Shown: positions 37,978-49,086 of the stretch, in pieces
How positions within the stretch are numbered: position 1 is the first letter of the stretch
Layout: each line of letters starts with the position of its first letter
Source: Theristus sp. LFF4_11
Lineage: Eukaryota; Nematoda; Chromadorea; Monhysterida; Xyalidae
Assembly: GCA_030248135.1 (NCBI GenBank)
Contig: JASANC010003348.1
Coordinates: 186,001 to 250,000 of the forward strand
Direction of reading: 5' to 3'
DNA length: 64,000 nt
Notes under the pieces: model-generated
What the model was told of the DNA's origin: nothing
What the model saw: only the letters and a program-made list of their open reading frames with translations
The model's database searches: none
Position numbers and translations under genes: made by a program

Positions 37978-39071
37978 GTACAGGGTGAACCAAAAAAAGG
38001 TTCCAATTCTAAAATGCTCTCACTGGCGTGTGCTGAGGTGTTTAGAGCTGAAAATTGGAACACTATTAGAAAACAGTTGGAGGTTTTTCTGACTATTTTT
38101 TTTTCACGGTATGTTGCCCCTATCACTCACTACAGCAGAATATCTGAAAAACATGAAAAATCGACAAATGTGGTGAAATGCAGAGAATTAATTTAGCTGT
38201 TACAAAGACCAAATGATGAACGTTGGTGATAACCCGAGTGTTCGCAACACAAAAAAGATGAAAAAAACAATACGCACACACAACAGCTTGGAAATGCCGA
38301 ATGCTCAATGGCATTTGAACAGTCTTTGAGCAAGCTGATGTTTCACTTCGAATCTTCTAGGGTGCGTGAGCGGTTCTGCTCAGAACAGATGCGAATTTCT
38401 CTTTTCAAATGCGAAATGTTTTTCTTTTTTAATTCACACAATTTGCCACTCTGCTTTTTTCACCATAGCAGATTGATTGTTTTCTGCAGTGAAAAATGCA
38501 ATTCCATTTTCAGTCGTTGCGGCCATCATGGTTAAGTGGACGGCAGAAAAGCGAGTCTGGTCTGCCAATTGGTGGAAACATGCGAATAAGTTATCTACAG
38601 TGGTTCGCCAATTTTGTACAAAATTCTATTTTACACCGCGTGGCGATACATCAGTTCACAAGTCGGTATGAGCAATGATAAACAGTGAGATTATGGGCGA
38701 CCGTTGTTTTTCGTCAAAAATCGCTATTTTTTTGAAAATTACACTGTAAAAATAAACTGAAACGTGTAAACCAAAGTTTTTAATCACAAAAAAGCTCTCA
38801 AAGTGTTCTAACAGTGTTCCAAATTTTAAGCCATGAGGTTCTTGCTACAGCTAAATCAACCCTCTGTATTTCTCCACATTTGTCGATTTTTCTTGTTTTT
38901 CAGATATTCTGCTGTAGTGAGTGATAGGGGCAACATACCGTGAAAAAAATGGTCAGAAAAACCTCCAACTGTTTTGTAATAGTGTTCCAATTTTCAGCTC
39001 TAAACACCTCCGCACACGCCAGTGAGAGCATTTTAGAATTGGAACCTTTTTTTTTACTCACACTGTATGTA
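37978..39071. mobile_element. 1.1-kb element with about 200-bp terminal inverted repeats
   Basis: The left arm (about 37978-38195) and right arm (about 38855-39071) are near-perfect inverted copies. Both contain GGTTCCAATTCTAAAATGC, TCACTGGCGTGTG, CACGGTATGTTGCCCC and ATCACTCACTACAGCAGAAT. The 650-bp centre has no transposase-like frame. The flanks carry remains of the palindromic element seen at 9168 (CCGTTCATGCAGACGT on the left, TACGACCGTTCATGG on the right). This suggests insertion into an older short element. Confidence 0.75.
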
Positions 39072-39302
39072 CGGCACGATACGGCACGTTACATTTCGTG
39101 TTATTGCATACGACCGTTCATGGAGACGTGCCATTGTCGACGTACATCAGCATGAACAGCAGGCCTTTAATGCCCATCAGAACTTTTATGAAGATGAAAA
39201 CAAAAGTGATACCAAACGCGTTGGAGATACCTTCCCTGACAATTCAGGAACTTAGCGGGACAAAAGTTAGCCGAACGTTTTTTCAACCCGGCCGTGCCGA
39301 CC

Positions 39303-41554
39303 TCAGTTGTCTTTGCGTTTTTCGTCGCTGATGACGTTTGGACGCGAAGTGCGCTGGTTGTGCAGATCGTACGCGGACTTTTTTTGCTCAATCGCCACTG
39401 CCCACTGAGGAAAACGGGGGTGCTGCAAATTTCGTCATACTTTTCGCGGTCCGCACACTCGTACTCCTCTGCAACGCCTGCGTTGGGAGAAGCGGGGTTG
39501 GTTGGTTGAGAACTGAATTGCTTACTGGGAGAGAGAGAAACTGCAGTCGAACTAAAGTATAGGCAATCAGCTGATTGGTGATGCATGTTTTCTGTGCAGG
39601 CATTGATGTCGAGCGATAAGTTTATTTTGCACAGAAAGTATGCATCACGTGATCACCAACCAATCAGCTGATTGTCTGTAATTTCGAGTTCGACTCTACA
39701 CTATGCAACATTTTCCGGCATTTCGCTGAGTTATCAGTCGACATCTTTTAGAATCTTTGCATCTGCTAGCTAACAAAATGGTAGTTTGGAAAAATTGGTA
39801 GGTAATATGATTGAATCGCATCTTGAGACACAGCTGCACTTCACCAATTGCATTCGCAGTGCTGACGCAGTAGTCGTCGTCACTTGCGCACTTTTCACTG
39901 CCGCAGATTGTTGGTTGCCGCTCGGAATTGTTCTTCAGCCAAACTGCGTCGAAACGCAGCAGCTCAGGTGAGATCTGTGAATTGGATCCAGTGTTTTTGA
40001 TTTGAATCTGCGGTTAACCCCATAACAATCAATAACGATGTCAAAAAAACATGTTGCAACGATTGTTCATTTCGGCGAAAACACAAGAAAAGAACGAACA
40101 TTCATGGGCAGCTTGTCGTTGCAGGCATCCTCGTTACAGCAGCAAAGCATCACCAACAGGTCTGATTTGGTACCATTTACCGACTTCACAAGATAATCAT
40201 ATTTGCAGAAGGAATCATTGTGCTCGATAATGTGTGACTTCATGCAACCGCCGCTTTCAAACTCGAACGTCTAAAATATTTTGTTAATTTGTCTGAGTCG
40301 CTGTTCGGAATCGTAACCCGTTTGTTTGCTTGTTGTTGCTGTTGATGGGGATTCTAGGCGATGTTTTTAGGCAAGACTAATATAGAAAAATGTTTGGTTG
40401 GTGTATTATCTGGTAAAAAAATGGTTTTTCATATGAACAGGAAAAAACGGTTTTATTTCTGTTTTAAAACCGTTTTATTTCCCAATTTTTCCAGCATCCA
40501 AAAGTGTCCGGCAGTTGGCCCCTCCAATTAAAAATCAGAAACACAATCGAAATTAGCATCTGATGTACCTTCACAAATCCAGTTTCACACAGCCCATTTT
40601 TCAGTTTCGCAACATATATTTTTGCGATATATCCACCTAATAGTTTTGAAGCACCGAAGGTTTGAAAAAAAATAAAAGAAAAACATTTCTTTAATTGCGA
40701 AAAAAATTGAAAATAAAACCTTTTTTCAACTTTTCAACCCTAATTGTTCACAATATCCAGCATCACGAAAACAAAAACAAAACAATATAAATCAACCAAA
40801 ACACCCTCGTCGTGTTCCATTTCTGCCGCTTGCGAAGCCGTCGTGGGCTGGCCGCTGGCCGCAGTGGTTGATTCGAAAGAACTCTGGAAAAACGAGACAT
40901 TGATGGATGGTTATGGTAAACAAATGGCGTGAATGTCGAATCAGTCACATCAAACTGACATTTTAGTGCCTAATCTTTGACAAACGGGCGTTTTTAAAGC
41001 AAATAACGTCATCTTAGTCCGGACACGTTTGAATAAATCCACAATAATTGAATGACTGATTTTTTGGAATATGTGGAACTTTGTGGGGTTTTAATTTTAA
41101 CCTTCAATTTTTGAGTGCAAATCTGAACGCGCGTGCGAATAAGTTGTTAAAAGAGTGAAAAAAACAATGACAGTTTACCAAATTATGGCCAATGAGTTGC
41201 TTGTTTTTTGGATAACAGCCAGTGGGATCGTTGGTGCTGGCATTTTGATCCATCATCCAATCTGAGATGCTGCTGATGCCAATTGGCTCCATCAAGAAAC
41301 ACCAGTCGGTGTGTTTACACAATGTCGATCTGGAATTTTGATAAAAACCGATGAAAACCTGTTCAGCGATGTGCCTTTGAATAGACCTGGCCTGAGAATC
41401 GGGGAAGGACAAAAACTACCGAAAGAGGTGTTAAAAATTATTACTTTGTGTTCCTCGATTTTGGAATACTTGAATAACATCTTATCGCTTGGCTTTTTGG
41501 CAGAATCACCAAAATTGCGGTGATCATGTAAACCGAAGCAGAGAGGCAATTCAT
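39303..41554 (-). CDS. Secreted cysteine-rich protein with ET/Ly6-like module(s), model incomplete
   Basis: Exon 1 (41554-41445) starts MNCLSASVYMITAILVIL, a clear signal peptide, and ends in RCYSSIPKSRNTK. Exon 2 (41329-41179) joins in phase and reads STLCKHTDWCFLMEP then PTGCYPKNKQLIGHNL. Likely further exons are about 40886-40815 (FESTTAASGQPTTASQ), about 40630-40568 (KLKNGLCETGFVK), 40270-40100 (ESGGCMKSHII, NDSFCKYDYL, then VMLCCCNEDACN) and from 39974 (RQPTICGSEKCASDDDYC). Cys spacing with a CCC-x3-A-C-N ending resembles nematode ET modules and the wider Ly6/three-finger fold. Such proteins are secreted or membrane-bound ligand or receptor domains. A terminal exon (39422-39303) reading FPQWAVAIEQKKSAYDLH may belong here. 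Exons 1, 2 and 40270-40100 are the best supported. The C-terminus and module count are unresolved. Confidence 0.55.
39541..39702. mobile_element. MITE, CAGCTGATTGG family
   Basis: The left arm is GTCGAACTAAAGTATAGGC plus AATCAGCTGATTGGTGATG. The right arm is ATCACGTGATCACCAACC plus AATCAGCTGATTGTCTG and TTTCGAGTTCGAC. It matches the copy at 15128 in both arms and in overall length. Confidence 0.75.
40925..41045. mobile_element. Solo half of a GACGTCAT-family MITE
   Basis: Near-perfect reverse complement of 45473-45595: GTCGAATCAGTCACATCAAAC, ACAAACGGGCG and CGGACACGTTTGAATAAATCC. Only one terminal arm is present, so the copy is truncated. It lies in an intron of the Cys-rich gene. Confidence 0.65.
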
Positions 41555-42075
41555 TTTAGTGATGATGATGTTTTTTGGAAGACCAAAAAAGCAAAAAAAA
41601 ATACAAAAAGTTTTGAGTCTGAGTTGTTTGAGTGAATTCCAGTTGTTTGTTATATGTCCTCGTTTTTGGCTGTCTTACAAAAAGCCGCTGTTGTGAACAT
41701 TTGTGAAACTAAAATACCGTACGCGTGTTTCCTGAAACGCAATTTACAACTGCCTACAACAAAAACTCAGAGATTTTTTTTTGATTGGTCCACAAACAAC
41801 ACATAAGTCAAGCCAATTTCTTTTTTCTTTTTTCGTTATTTCGTATCGTATTTCCGCAAAACTACAAAGCTAAACCGGAGCTGGAGCTCATTGCTCATCC
41901 CTCATCCCAATGTTTCTTCCCTTCAACAAACCCAACCGTCTGCTTTAGAATTTCAAAGTCAATTTGCGAATATTCGATTACGATTGCTTTTGTGAATCTT
42001 TTCAGATTAAAATTCTCGATTTTTGTGACCAAAAGGCGAAGCGAAGTGAAAGAAAAACAACGGCAACGCCAAAAG

Positions 42076-45000
42076 ATGAGCGATTTTGCGACGCCGCTGA
42101 GCCAGGGACGTTTGGAGTTGGATTCGCAGTTGGCGTCAACGTCTGCTAGCGACGACAGCAGAAACAGCAAAAATCGTTGGGTCAGTTGTTCGCAGCAGGA
42201 AATCCTGAAGATCACGCCGCCGGATTTGAATGAACTGGTGGAAATTGGCTTGAAATTCGACGATCGTCTTTGTGCAGCAGCTGGAACGGACAACTCGCTG
42301 CATTCGTTGCAGCACAAGATCGCTCGGTGCGGCTTTTTATCACAACTTTTTTGTTTTGAGTTTCGTTGTCATTTCAGTTTTCGTTTCTCTGGAATACGAA
42401 AGAAGGTTAGAAGTACTCCTTTGGATATCAAATGGGTCAACACAACTCAGAATTCATCGCAGCGCACGAGCTAGTTAGAAGGGGGGGGGGGGTGCGTGGT
42501 GGGATCGGTTGACGGCATGACGTGTGCGTGTAGAATGCATGTGGGTAACGTCGATGACGTGACGTTTCTAACATTCAGTTCCATTCTCGACGAGTACGCT
42601 GATGTTTTGTTGTCACCGACGCGTGAATTGGACCAACTGGTCGTCGTGCTCAACTGCCAGTACGATCGCGACCAATGGTCGAACACGATTCGGCGATTTC
42701 GATTGCAGGTTGCTGCGATTTTTGAACGCTGAGTTTTTCTGGCGTTTTTTGGGATTTAGCGAGATCCGAGAACCTATGCTTAAAATATTGATTGGTTGCG
42801 ATGCGATGATGAAAATCCAACGTGCCAGTTGCAACAATCAGAACCAGATCTGAAACCTAACCGACTGTTCCAAAGTTATTTATGATTTCTTTTCCTGATC
42901 GGTAGACGTGGAACAACGTGTGCTCATTTCATCTTTTCGTTCAAAAGAGCATTTTTTCCGGTTCTCCACAATGTTTTGCCACATGACAACTGAACTGGTA
43001 CAGTGATTGTTCAAATTTCAAATCCTATTCGCGCTACGGACGGTGTGATGGCGGGCCGTGGTGCGACTTCGCCGCGCAACACTGTTGCGGGGTTGGGGTC
43101 GGGTCAATTTTAAACGCAGCAAAGTGCTGCACCGTGTCGCATAGCGACATCCATGAAGCTCGTATTATTAGCTGTGTTACTAAACACTGTTTCATGAATG
43201 CCCGTGATGGTCGTGATGGTGCGTAATTGCATTCAGCTCACGTCCGAGCGTTCGCCGTGCTCACAGCGGATTCTGCTCAGTTGTCTGCGATTCACGATGG
43301 TCAATCGGATGGCGCCCGAATGGAACCGTGTCGGTTGTTGGCTCATTCAAAGTGCGGACAGTCAATAGTGGAAGTTTCACATTCATTTTCGGAGGTCGAT
43401 TGCGTCATTCTTGTGGCCTGGGTGGTAGCGTGTTGGACTATTGTCTGTGCTGTGGTGGATCGAGCCCCGCCGAGGGGTGTATTATAGGCACTTATTGACT
43501 GAGAAAACTCGATGGACGCCCCACTCGACGGCGTTCTGTACGCTTTGCTGGGTTAGCCCTGGTTGAAACGTCGCCTAAAAGCACCGTTCGTTCGTTCTGT
43601 CTTGTGTCATGAATGACGTTTGGTTTCAGGTCCAACGTTCCTGGTTGGCATGAGCAAGAAACGCTATCGACGTGTCAGTAAGTGGCACGGAAACGCAGCG
43701 CACGCAAACGTGCACCATTGATTTGCGTTTTCGAAAGTGCAGTTCTCGCATTTAATGTTTTGACCGTATATGAAACATCACCGCACGCTACAAACTTCTC
43801 CAAACTGAAACTCTTATGTGGTCAAACTTTCTGTTTGAAGTGCTAAAACAGCGAATCGAAAACGAATAAGAAACGCGATAACTTGATGATGTTGGTTTGT
43901 TTGTCTTGCCCCGCCCGTAATTTTGCAGATGCCACCGTGCGCTTCCTGAATGCCGGCGAAGTCTACATTCACGTCGAGGCAGATATGTGCCGTCTGTATC
44001 CGTTGGAGGCCTGGCAACTCGACTCAACCATGGGTGCGTTCAAACTGGCGCACGCTGATTGGCTACTTCATTTGCACTATTAACGTTGTGTGGAAACGAG
44101 AACGAAGCAGATCTGTTGAGACCGACTGATGTTGTGTGTCCTGTGTGTACTCTGTCACTCGGATTTCATGCACAAGACCCGTTTATTTTTGGCTTCGAAA
44201 CTTGGTTGGCTGCAATTAGCTGGCGGTTGCTAGTTGCGACCAATCAAAGCGCTTGGCTCAAACGCAAGTCATCAACAACCAATGAAATGCCATCGGTTTT
44301 GTTCGCTTTTCAGGCGCCTGGGTGATTGAACAGGAAGAAATGCAGCGAATCGCGCGGTGCAACGGCTCGCAACGGCCACACCCGCCGCCATTCGCCCACG
44401 TGCCGCTGGTGCACGCGCATCATGCACTCATGCTGCCGAAGTGCGTCACTGACGCTGGGTGATTCTGGAGTTTCAGAATGTTCAGAGTGTCAGAAGCAGC
44501 AAAACACCGCACGGGGGGGGGCACATTGACGACTGAAACTGAACGTGTTTGGTTTCAAGAATGGCACAACACTGATTAGGCCACCACCACCACCGCCCCC
44601 TCTTTTGTATCTGATGCTTGTTGGTTGGCGAGCCGACAGAAATGCATAGTACCGTTTACTGATTTGCTGTTCACCAACACGAACAGAATGAGCCACGGCA
44701 AAGTGGTTGGCATTCGCACCGACCTGCCAGCGTCGTGTCCGTTTGAGTCGTACGCAGATCTGCGCGACTATTGGAGAGAGGCGGTCGGTTTTGGCTGTTG
44801 TTTCTTTTTTGATTTCTGATGAAACATGGTTGAGAAAATGTCTGTGTGGTAAACGACAGCTATTCAAAACTAAAACGATTATCTAAAGATCCATCAAAAA
44901 TTTAATGAAAAGGGTGCTATCATTTGTTGTGTAAAATTTCAGCGAAAACCATAAAAGCGTATGAAGGCGAAAACACTAAATCTTCTAAATCCCGTGCGTA

Positions 45001-48000
45001 AACTAATTGTGTACGTACGTGATGCATCACACGACACGATTTCTAAATCGCGTGGCCATTTTTCAAGTGTCCTGTTCATGTTTACGCACAAACAGCCTAA
45101 TTGCTATATCCCGTTGATTGTTTTCTGTTTCTCCACTCCAACAAACATTTGCGTTTCCAGTACGGCTATTCGCTGCCAACTGAGCCGCCGTTGGTCTACT
45201 ACGAAGTCTACTACGGTATGATCGGCACGCAGACGTTCCAGTAAGCAAGCGGTTGCAGTTTTCGATGGCTTCGTTTGCAAGAAACCCTCGTGGCCTGGTG
45301 GTAGTGCGTTAGACTACAGTCTGTGCGCTCGGGGGATCGAGCCCCGCCGGGGGGTGTATAGGCACTTAATGACAGAGAAAACTCGATGGGCGCCCTACTC
45401 AATGGCGTTCTGTACGCTTATCTGGGTTAGCTCGGGCTTAAAACATCGGCTAAAAATCTACTATACTATTGTGGATTTATTCAAACGTGTCCGGGCTACA
45501 ATGACGTCATTTGCGTTAAAAACGCCCGTTTGTCAAAGTACAGGCACTAAAATGTCAGTTTGGTGCGACTGATTCGACATTCACCGTTTGTTTACGGAAA
45601 GAAGTCGGTTAAACGGAAAGTCTGGTTTGCTGTGAACGGCAAGCGCATGTTTGACGGCACATGACGTCATTTCAGTGGGACACATTTGAAAAAATAAGTC
45701 ATACTAAACCAACTTTTTTGCCCCAATAAACCTGTTTTCCACGATCACGACACAGCTACCCAAGCTACTGCGTGCTCAGTGGTCCACCGGCCACCGTTCC
45801 AGCCAAACTGAAAGACCTGAACATGATTGGCTACGCGTTCTCGCAGGTGAGGGGACGAATCAAGACACGGCTGGTCAGTGATTGCCGTGACAGCGACACG
45901 TTGATTGGTTGAGTGCAGTTGAACGAGGCACGCTGGTTGATTTGCTTGAATTCAATGCAACACGTTGATTGGTCAGCTGGACTTGAATGCAGTGCGTTGA
46001 TTGGATGGCGTAATTGAATGAGGCACACTGATATATGCTTGGTGGGCTGTGTTTGAGTGAACCACTCTTGATTGTTGCTACTTCGGAAATAGGCGCGAAA
46101 CTTGTAAGAATTCGCGACTGATCATGTTGTGTTGCAGTTGTTTGAGCGCAAAATGTGGACGATCTGCGGGCAAGCGATCAACCTGAAACGTCTGAAGTGT
46201 GCCGTTGACGTGCCGCGGCCCTTGAGTGACTGTGCCAGTGCGAATGAGACGATGTCCGTGGTGGAATGGCAGAACGCACAAGCACATTGGGGGCACGCAC
46301 ACGCAGACACCGTGCAACAGCAGGTGCACCACCACTCGAAGCAGCAGTTCTTGTGGCATTAAGGGGCAGGCAATTCAATCAAGGTCGGCTGGCAATTGTA
46401 TTGTAATCCATTTTTTGGTGAATTCAGAAACGCGAGAATCAACAGCGTCGATCGACTGAAACGCTACCGGCAAAGCAGAATGCCACGAAGGAGTTGACGT
46501 TGTTCAATGAGCCTGCGAATGGTGAACGTGTGGAGACAGTGGAGTGCGCTCGCAAACACGCGGCAAGCGGATTGTTTATTTTTTACATTTATTTATCGCA
46601 CCGGTTCCAGAAACCCGAAGCTGCTGGTTGGCTGCATGAAAGCGGGCTTTTTGGAAAGATACGTTTTGCAGTTGAGTTAGTCTACTTTTCTGACTTTTGA
46701 ACACAAATCTGTTTGCAGTTGCCGACGCAAACACTTGAACGTAAAACACAAGAACAGTTCGCTGTCTACTCGCAGACGAATAGCGAACGTGCTCTGGTAG
46801 GAACTGGGCTTACGTTTGCGAGAAGTTTTGGCTCGTTTACTTGTGAACGCATTTGCGACGACTTACTTTTGTTTTGGTCCCCGGAGACTCAATGCGCGCA
46901 TAGATAGGTAAGCCAGTTGCATGCACGACGCGGGAATTCAAAACTGATAAAGTGATCCGAGTATTGTAAATGGGGCCGAGTCACTTAGGTTGCTTTGAAT
47001 CGCCGCATAATGATTGAAACTGGTTTCCTTTCCACGTTTGCAAACGAATTCAATCGCAGAACCTAAAAACATTAATGATATACACACAACACGCAACGAT
47101 CGCTGTTTGCGGTTTCGTCAGGTTTCCCTGGCTTGGCTTGTCAGTGCGACCCGGACACCATGGATATGGAGAGCAACCTGCCCAAGGGCCAAAACGCGTT
47201 TACCATTTTTTGTGAAATGACCTGGCTTGCAGACGGGTTGAAAAGATTGCTGGATTGTATGATTTTCTTTCACATGCCGCATTTGCTCGCGTCTCGGTTC
47301 AACTTTGGACGGCTAAGATTTCTTACAGTTGGCCAAATTTCTGGGAGGTCATTTACTGACTTGCAGTTTCGGATCGATTCAGCAGCCGAAAGCAGCGGTA
47401 ATCGAGTCGGCCTCGTTGACTTAACTAACACGTTCAAGCGACCCGTCGAGCCGCCACCGAAGAAGCTGCGTCGCACTGCAACGGGCAGCCATCAGAAACA
47501 GGTTGAACGGGCAGATTGCATTGATTTTATTTTGGAAATTCGTCTGCCTCGGCGTTATTGCATAAATTTGTCTACATGCAGCTGATTGGATGAAGTCCCG
47601 CACGGAATCTTCCTCACCTGTTTTTGTCCACTTGGTTTTTGTTCTGTAACAGTGTTTACAGGGTGTAACGTTGTGATAGTGTGTTACTGCACCATCGCAA
47701 AAGCACACCTACCACGTGGACAAGCTTTTCAGATTAGGATTCAACCAAAGCCTGTTGTTGCTAATTCTGTTTGCCAAGCCATCAAGTATGCATGTCAGGC
47801 TTATTCAAGTGCAGCGTGCTGATTGGCTGACCGTTTGTTCCTTTTCCGGCCAATCGTCACGTTTCACTGCGCAGGCTCTGCACGCATCACCATATTTCCA
47901 GCAATCTGCTGCCAAGCCGAAAGCAAAGTCAACATTTGTCTCACCGATGAACAAACTGCAGACCACCATCGATCGCTTTATGTCACCCACGAAGCGTTAC

Positions 48001-48003
48001 TAG
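42076..48003 (+). CDS. C18orf63-like protein (DUF4708 family)
   Basis: Conserved exons, phase-consistent: 42076-42326, 42579-42708, 43237-43351, 43630-43677, 43929-44033, 44314-44440, 44687-44783, 45161-45240, 45756-45846, 46138-46323. Less certain 3' exons: from 46428, 46719-46795, perhaps from 47144, 47367-47501, 47875-48003. Blocks match recalled human C18orf63 in order: ITPPDLNELVEIGL, MVNRMAPEWNRVGCWLIQ, VYIHVEADMCRLYPLEAW, LPASCPFESYADLRDYW, YGYSLPTEPP, YYGMIGTQTF, YPSYCVLSGPP and WTICGQAI. The family has no established biochemical role. The C-terminal part is polar and disordered, with a bipartite-like basic segment (KKLRR) and a final QTTIDRFMSPTKRY resembling a PCNA-interacting box. 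An acceptor TTTTCAG at about 42005 precedes the start, suiting a leader intron or trans-splicing. Confidence 0.88.
43413..43598 (+). mobile_element. tRNA-derived SINE, copy A, in a C18orf63-like intron
   Basis: The head GTGGCCTGGGTGGTAGCG resembles an RNA polymerase III A box, and GGATCGAGCCCCGCC resembles a B box 45 bases on. A shared body (AGGCACTTATTGA, ACTCGATGGACGCCC, ACGGCGTTCTGTACG) and a 3' tail of CGTTCGTTCG follow. It is about 85% alike by eye to the copies at 45289 and 62634. It is not a functional tRNA gene, as no cloverleaf forms. Confidence 0.75.
45289..45460 (+). mobile_element. tRNA-derived SINE, copy B, in a C18orf63-like intron
   Basis: Carries CGTGGCCTGGTGGTAGTG (A-box-like), GGGGGATCGAGCCCCGCC (B-box-like), AAAACTCGATGGGCGCCC and TGGCGTTCTGTACGC. 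It has lost the CGTTCG tail and abuts a GACGTCAT-family MITE at 45468, so one element probably inserted at the edge of the other. Confidence 0.75.
45468..45705. mobile_element. MITE, GACGTCAT family, best full-length copy
   Basis: The left end is TTATTCAAACGTGTCCGG plus CAATGACGTCATTTGCG. The right end is ACATGACGTCATTTCAG plus GGGACACATTTGAAAAAATA. The arms are inverted repeats of about 40 bp around a palindromic TGACGTCA core. The element is about 240 bp, non-coding, in intron 8 of the C18orf63-like gene. Confidence 0.75.
45895..46035 (+). repeat. Degenerate minisatellite with GTTGATTGG units
   Basis: Repeats of roughly 40-50 bp built on ACGTTGATTGG, TTGAATGCAGTGCG and TTGAACGAGGCAC occur at least three times in a row in intron 9 of the C18orf63-like gene. 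A related fragment (GGCTGATTGGTTGG, TTTGAATGC) is at 56925. Confidence 0.5.
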
Positions 48004-48398
48004 AAAGACGTACCTGCTTATTTTGGCAAGTTCTGATGCATTCGTTTGTTACGTTTAATTTTTGAATTGCCTTTGTTATCTCCCGGTGTTCATTGATGAT
48101 AGGTCCGTGGCCTTTCTCGGCTTGTGTCACTTATTTTATTTGTGTTACCTATTTCATGAGGTCAGCTTTATTGTTTCCCTAGGTTTTGTTCGTTCATTTG
48201 TTTGGGTAACTTTCGAGTTAATCAAACTGTTTTGTCGCTTGTTTTATCTCGTCCGTTTACTCGACTGCTTTTATTTTTGGTTGATTAAGTTTGAGGTGGA
48301 ATCGTTAGTTTTATTGCTCCACTCCAACCTTTCTTCACCCGCTTCTGTCAGGCTTGATTTTTTTGGAGATTTGTGTTGTTTGTAAAAAATGCTGCTGC

Positions 48399-48830
48399 TA
48401 CCGTATTACCCCCAATAAACCCCCATGGGGGATTAATACGTCAGCGACTTTTAGGGTGGGGGTTAATTGGTGGGGGGGGGGGGTTATTTACAAAAAATTC
48501 TAGGGGTGGGGGTTTGTTGAAAAATGGCAAAAATACCTTGCATGGCAGGCAAGAAAGTCGTAGAAACTTCTACTCTACATAGAAATTTCTTTTTATAACA
48601 GCCTTTTGTAATTAAATTACTATTAACTCACTCATTTGGGGCCTTTGGTAGCACAATTTCATCATTTTCACTGCAACCAGCCACTGATATCGCTGGGTAT
48701 GTGTTTCAAACAGGTTTCCAATTAACCCCGATGGGGGATTATTTGGAAACTGGTCGGGGGGGGTGGGGGTTTATTGGTGGGGGGGGGGGTTAATGGTGGG
48801 GGGGGGGGGTTTAATGGGGGTAATACGGTA
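48399..48830. mobile_element. Fold-back element with TACCGTA termini and G-runs
   Basis: Starts TACCGTATTACCCCC and ends with its inverted copy GGGGGTAATACGGTA. The interior holds several runs of 8-12 G (around 48470-48484 and 48756-48813) in a GGGGTTAATGGTGGG-like repeat. It contains an AATAAA (48414) downstream of the C18orf63-like stop. No coding capacity is seen. Confidence 0.7.
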
Positions 48831-49086
48831 TTCCTGTTTATGGTCAACCAGTGCTTCATTTTAAAATTGTTTGACAGCTTTCGGTTTTTGTTCGTTTTTA
48901 TTGCACATTTGCCAACAGTTCAATCTTGCAGCTGCGATCGATATGTCCAGGTAGAATGTTGCACCATTTTCTGTATTCTGTGTCCATTTCATTCTTCTTC
49001 GATAAAATTCCATTTTATTCAAAAAATCATCGTTTTTTTACCAGCGCAACAACAGCAGTCACCGCGAGCGTATCGCGTTCTGTGTG

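Noticed and set aside
43413..43598. Functional tRNA gene at the A/B-box-like sequences (also 45289 and 62634)
   Set aside because: Three dispersed copies share long non-tRNA bodies, and the region between the boxes does not give acceptor or anticodon stems. A SINE explains it better.
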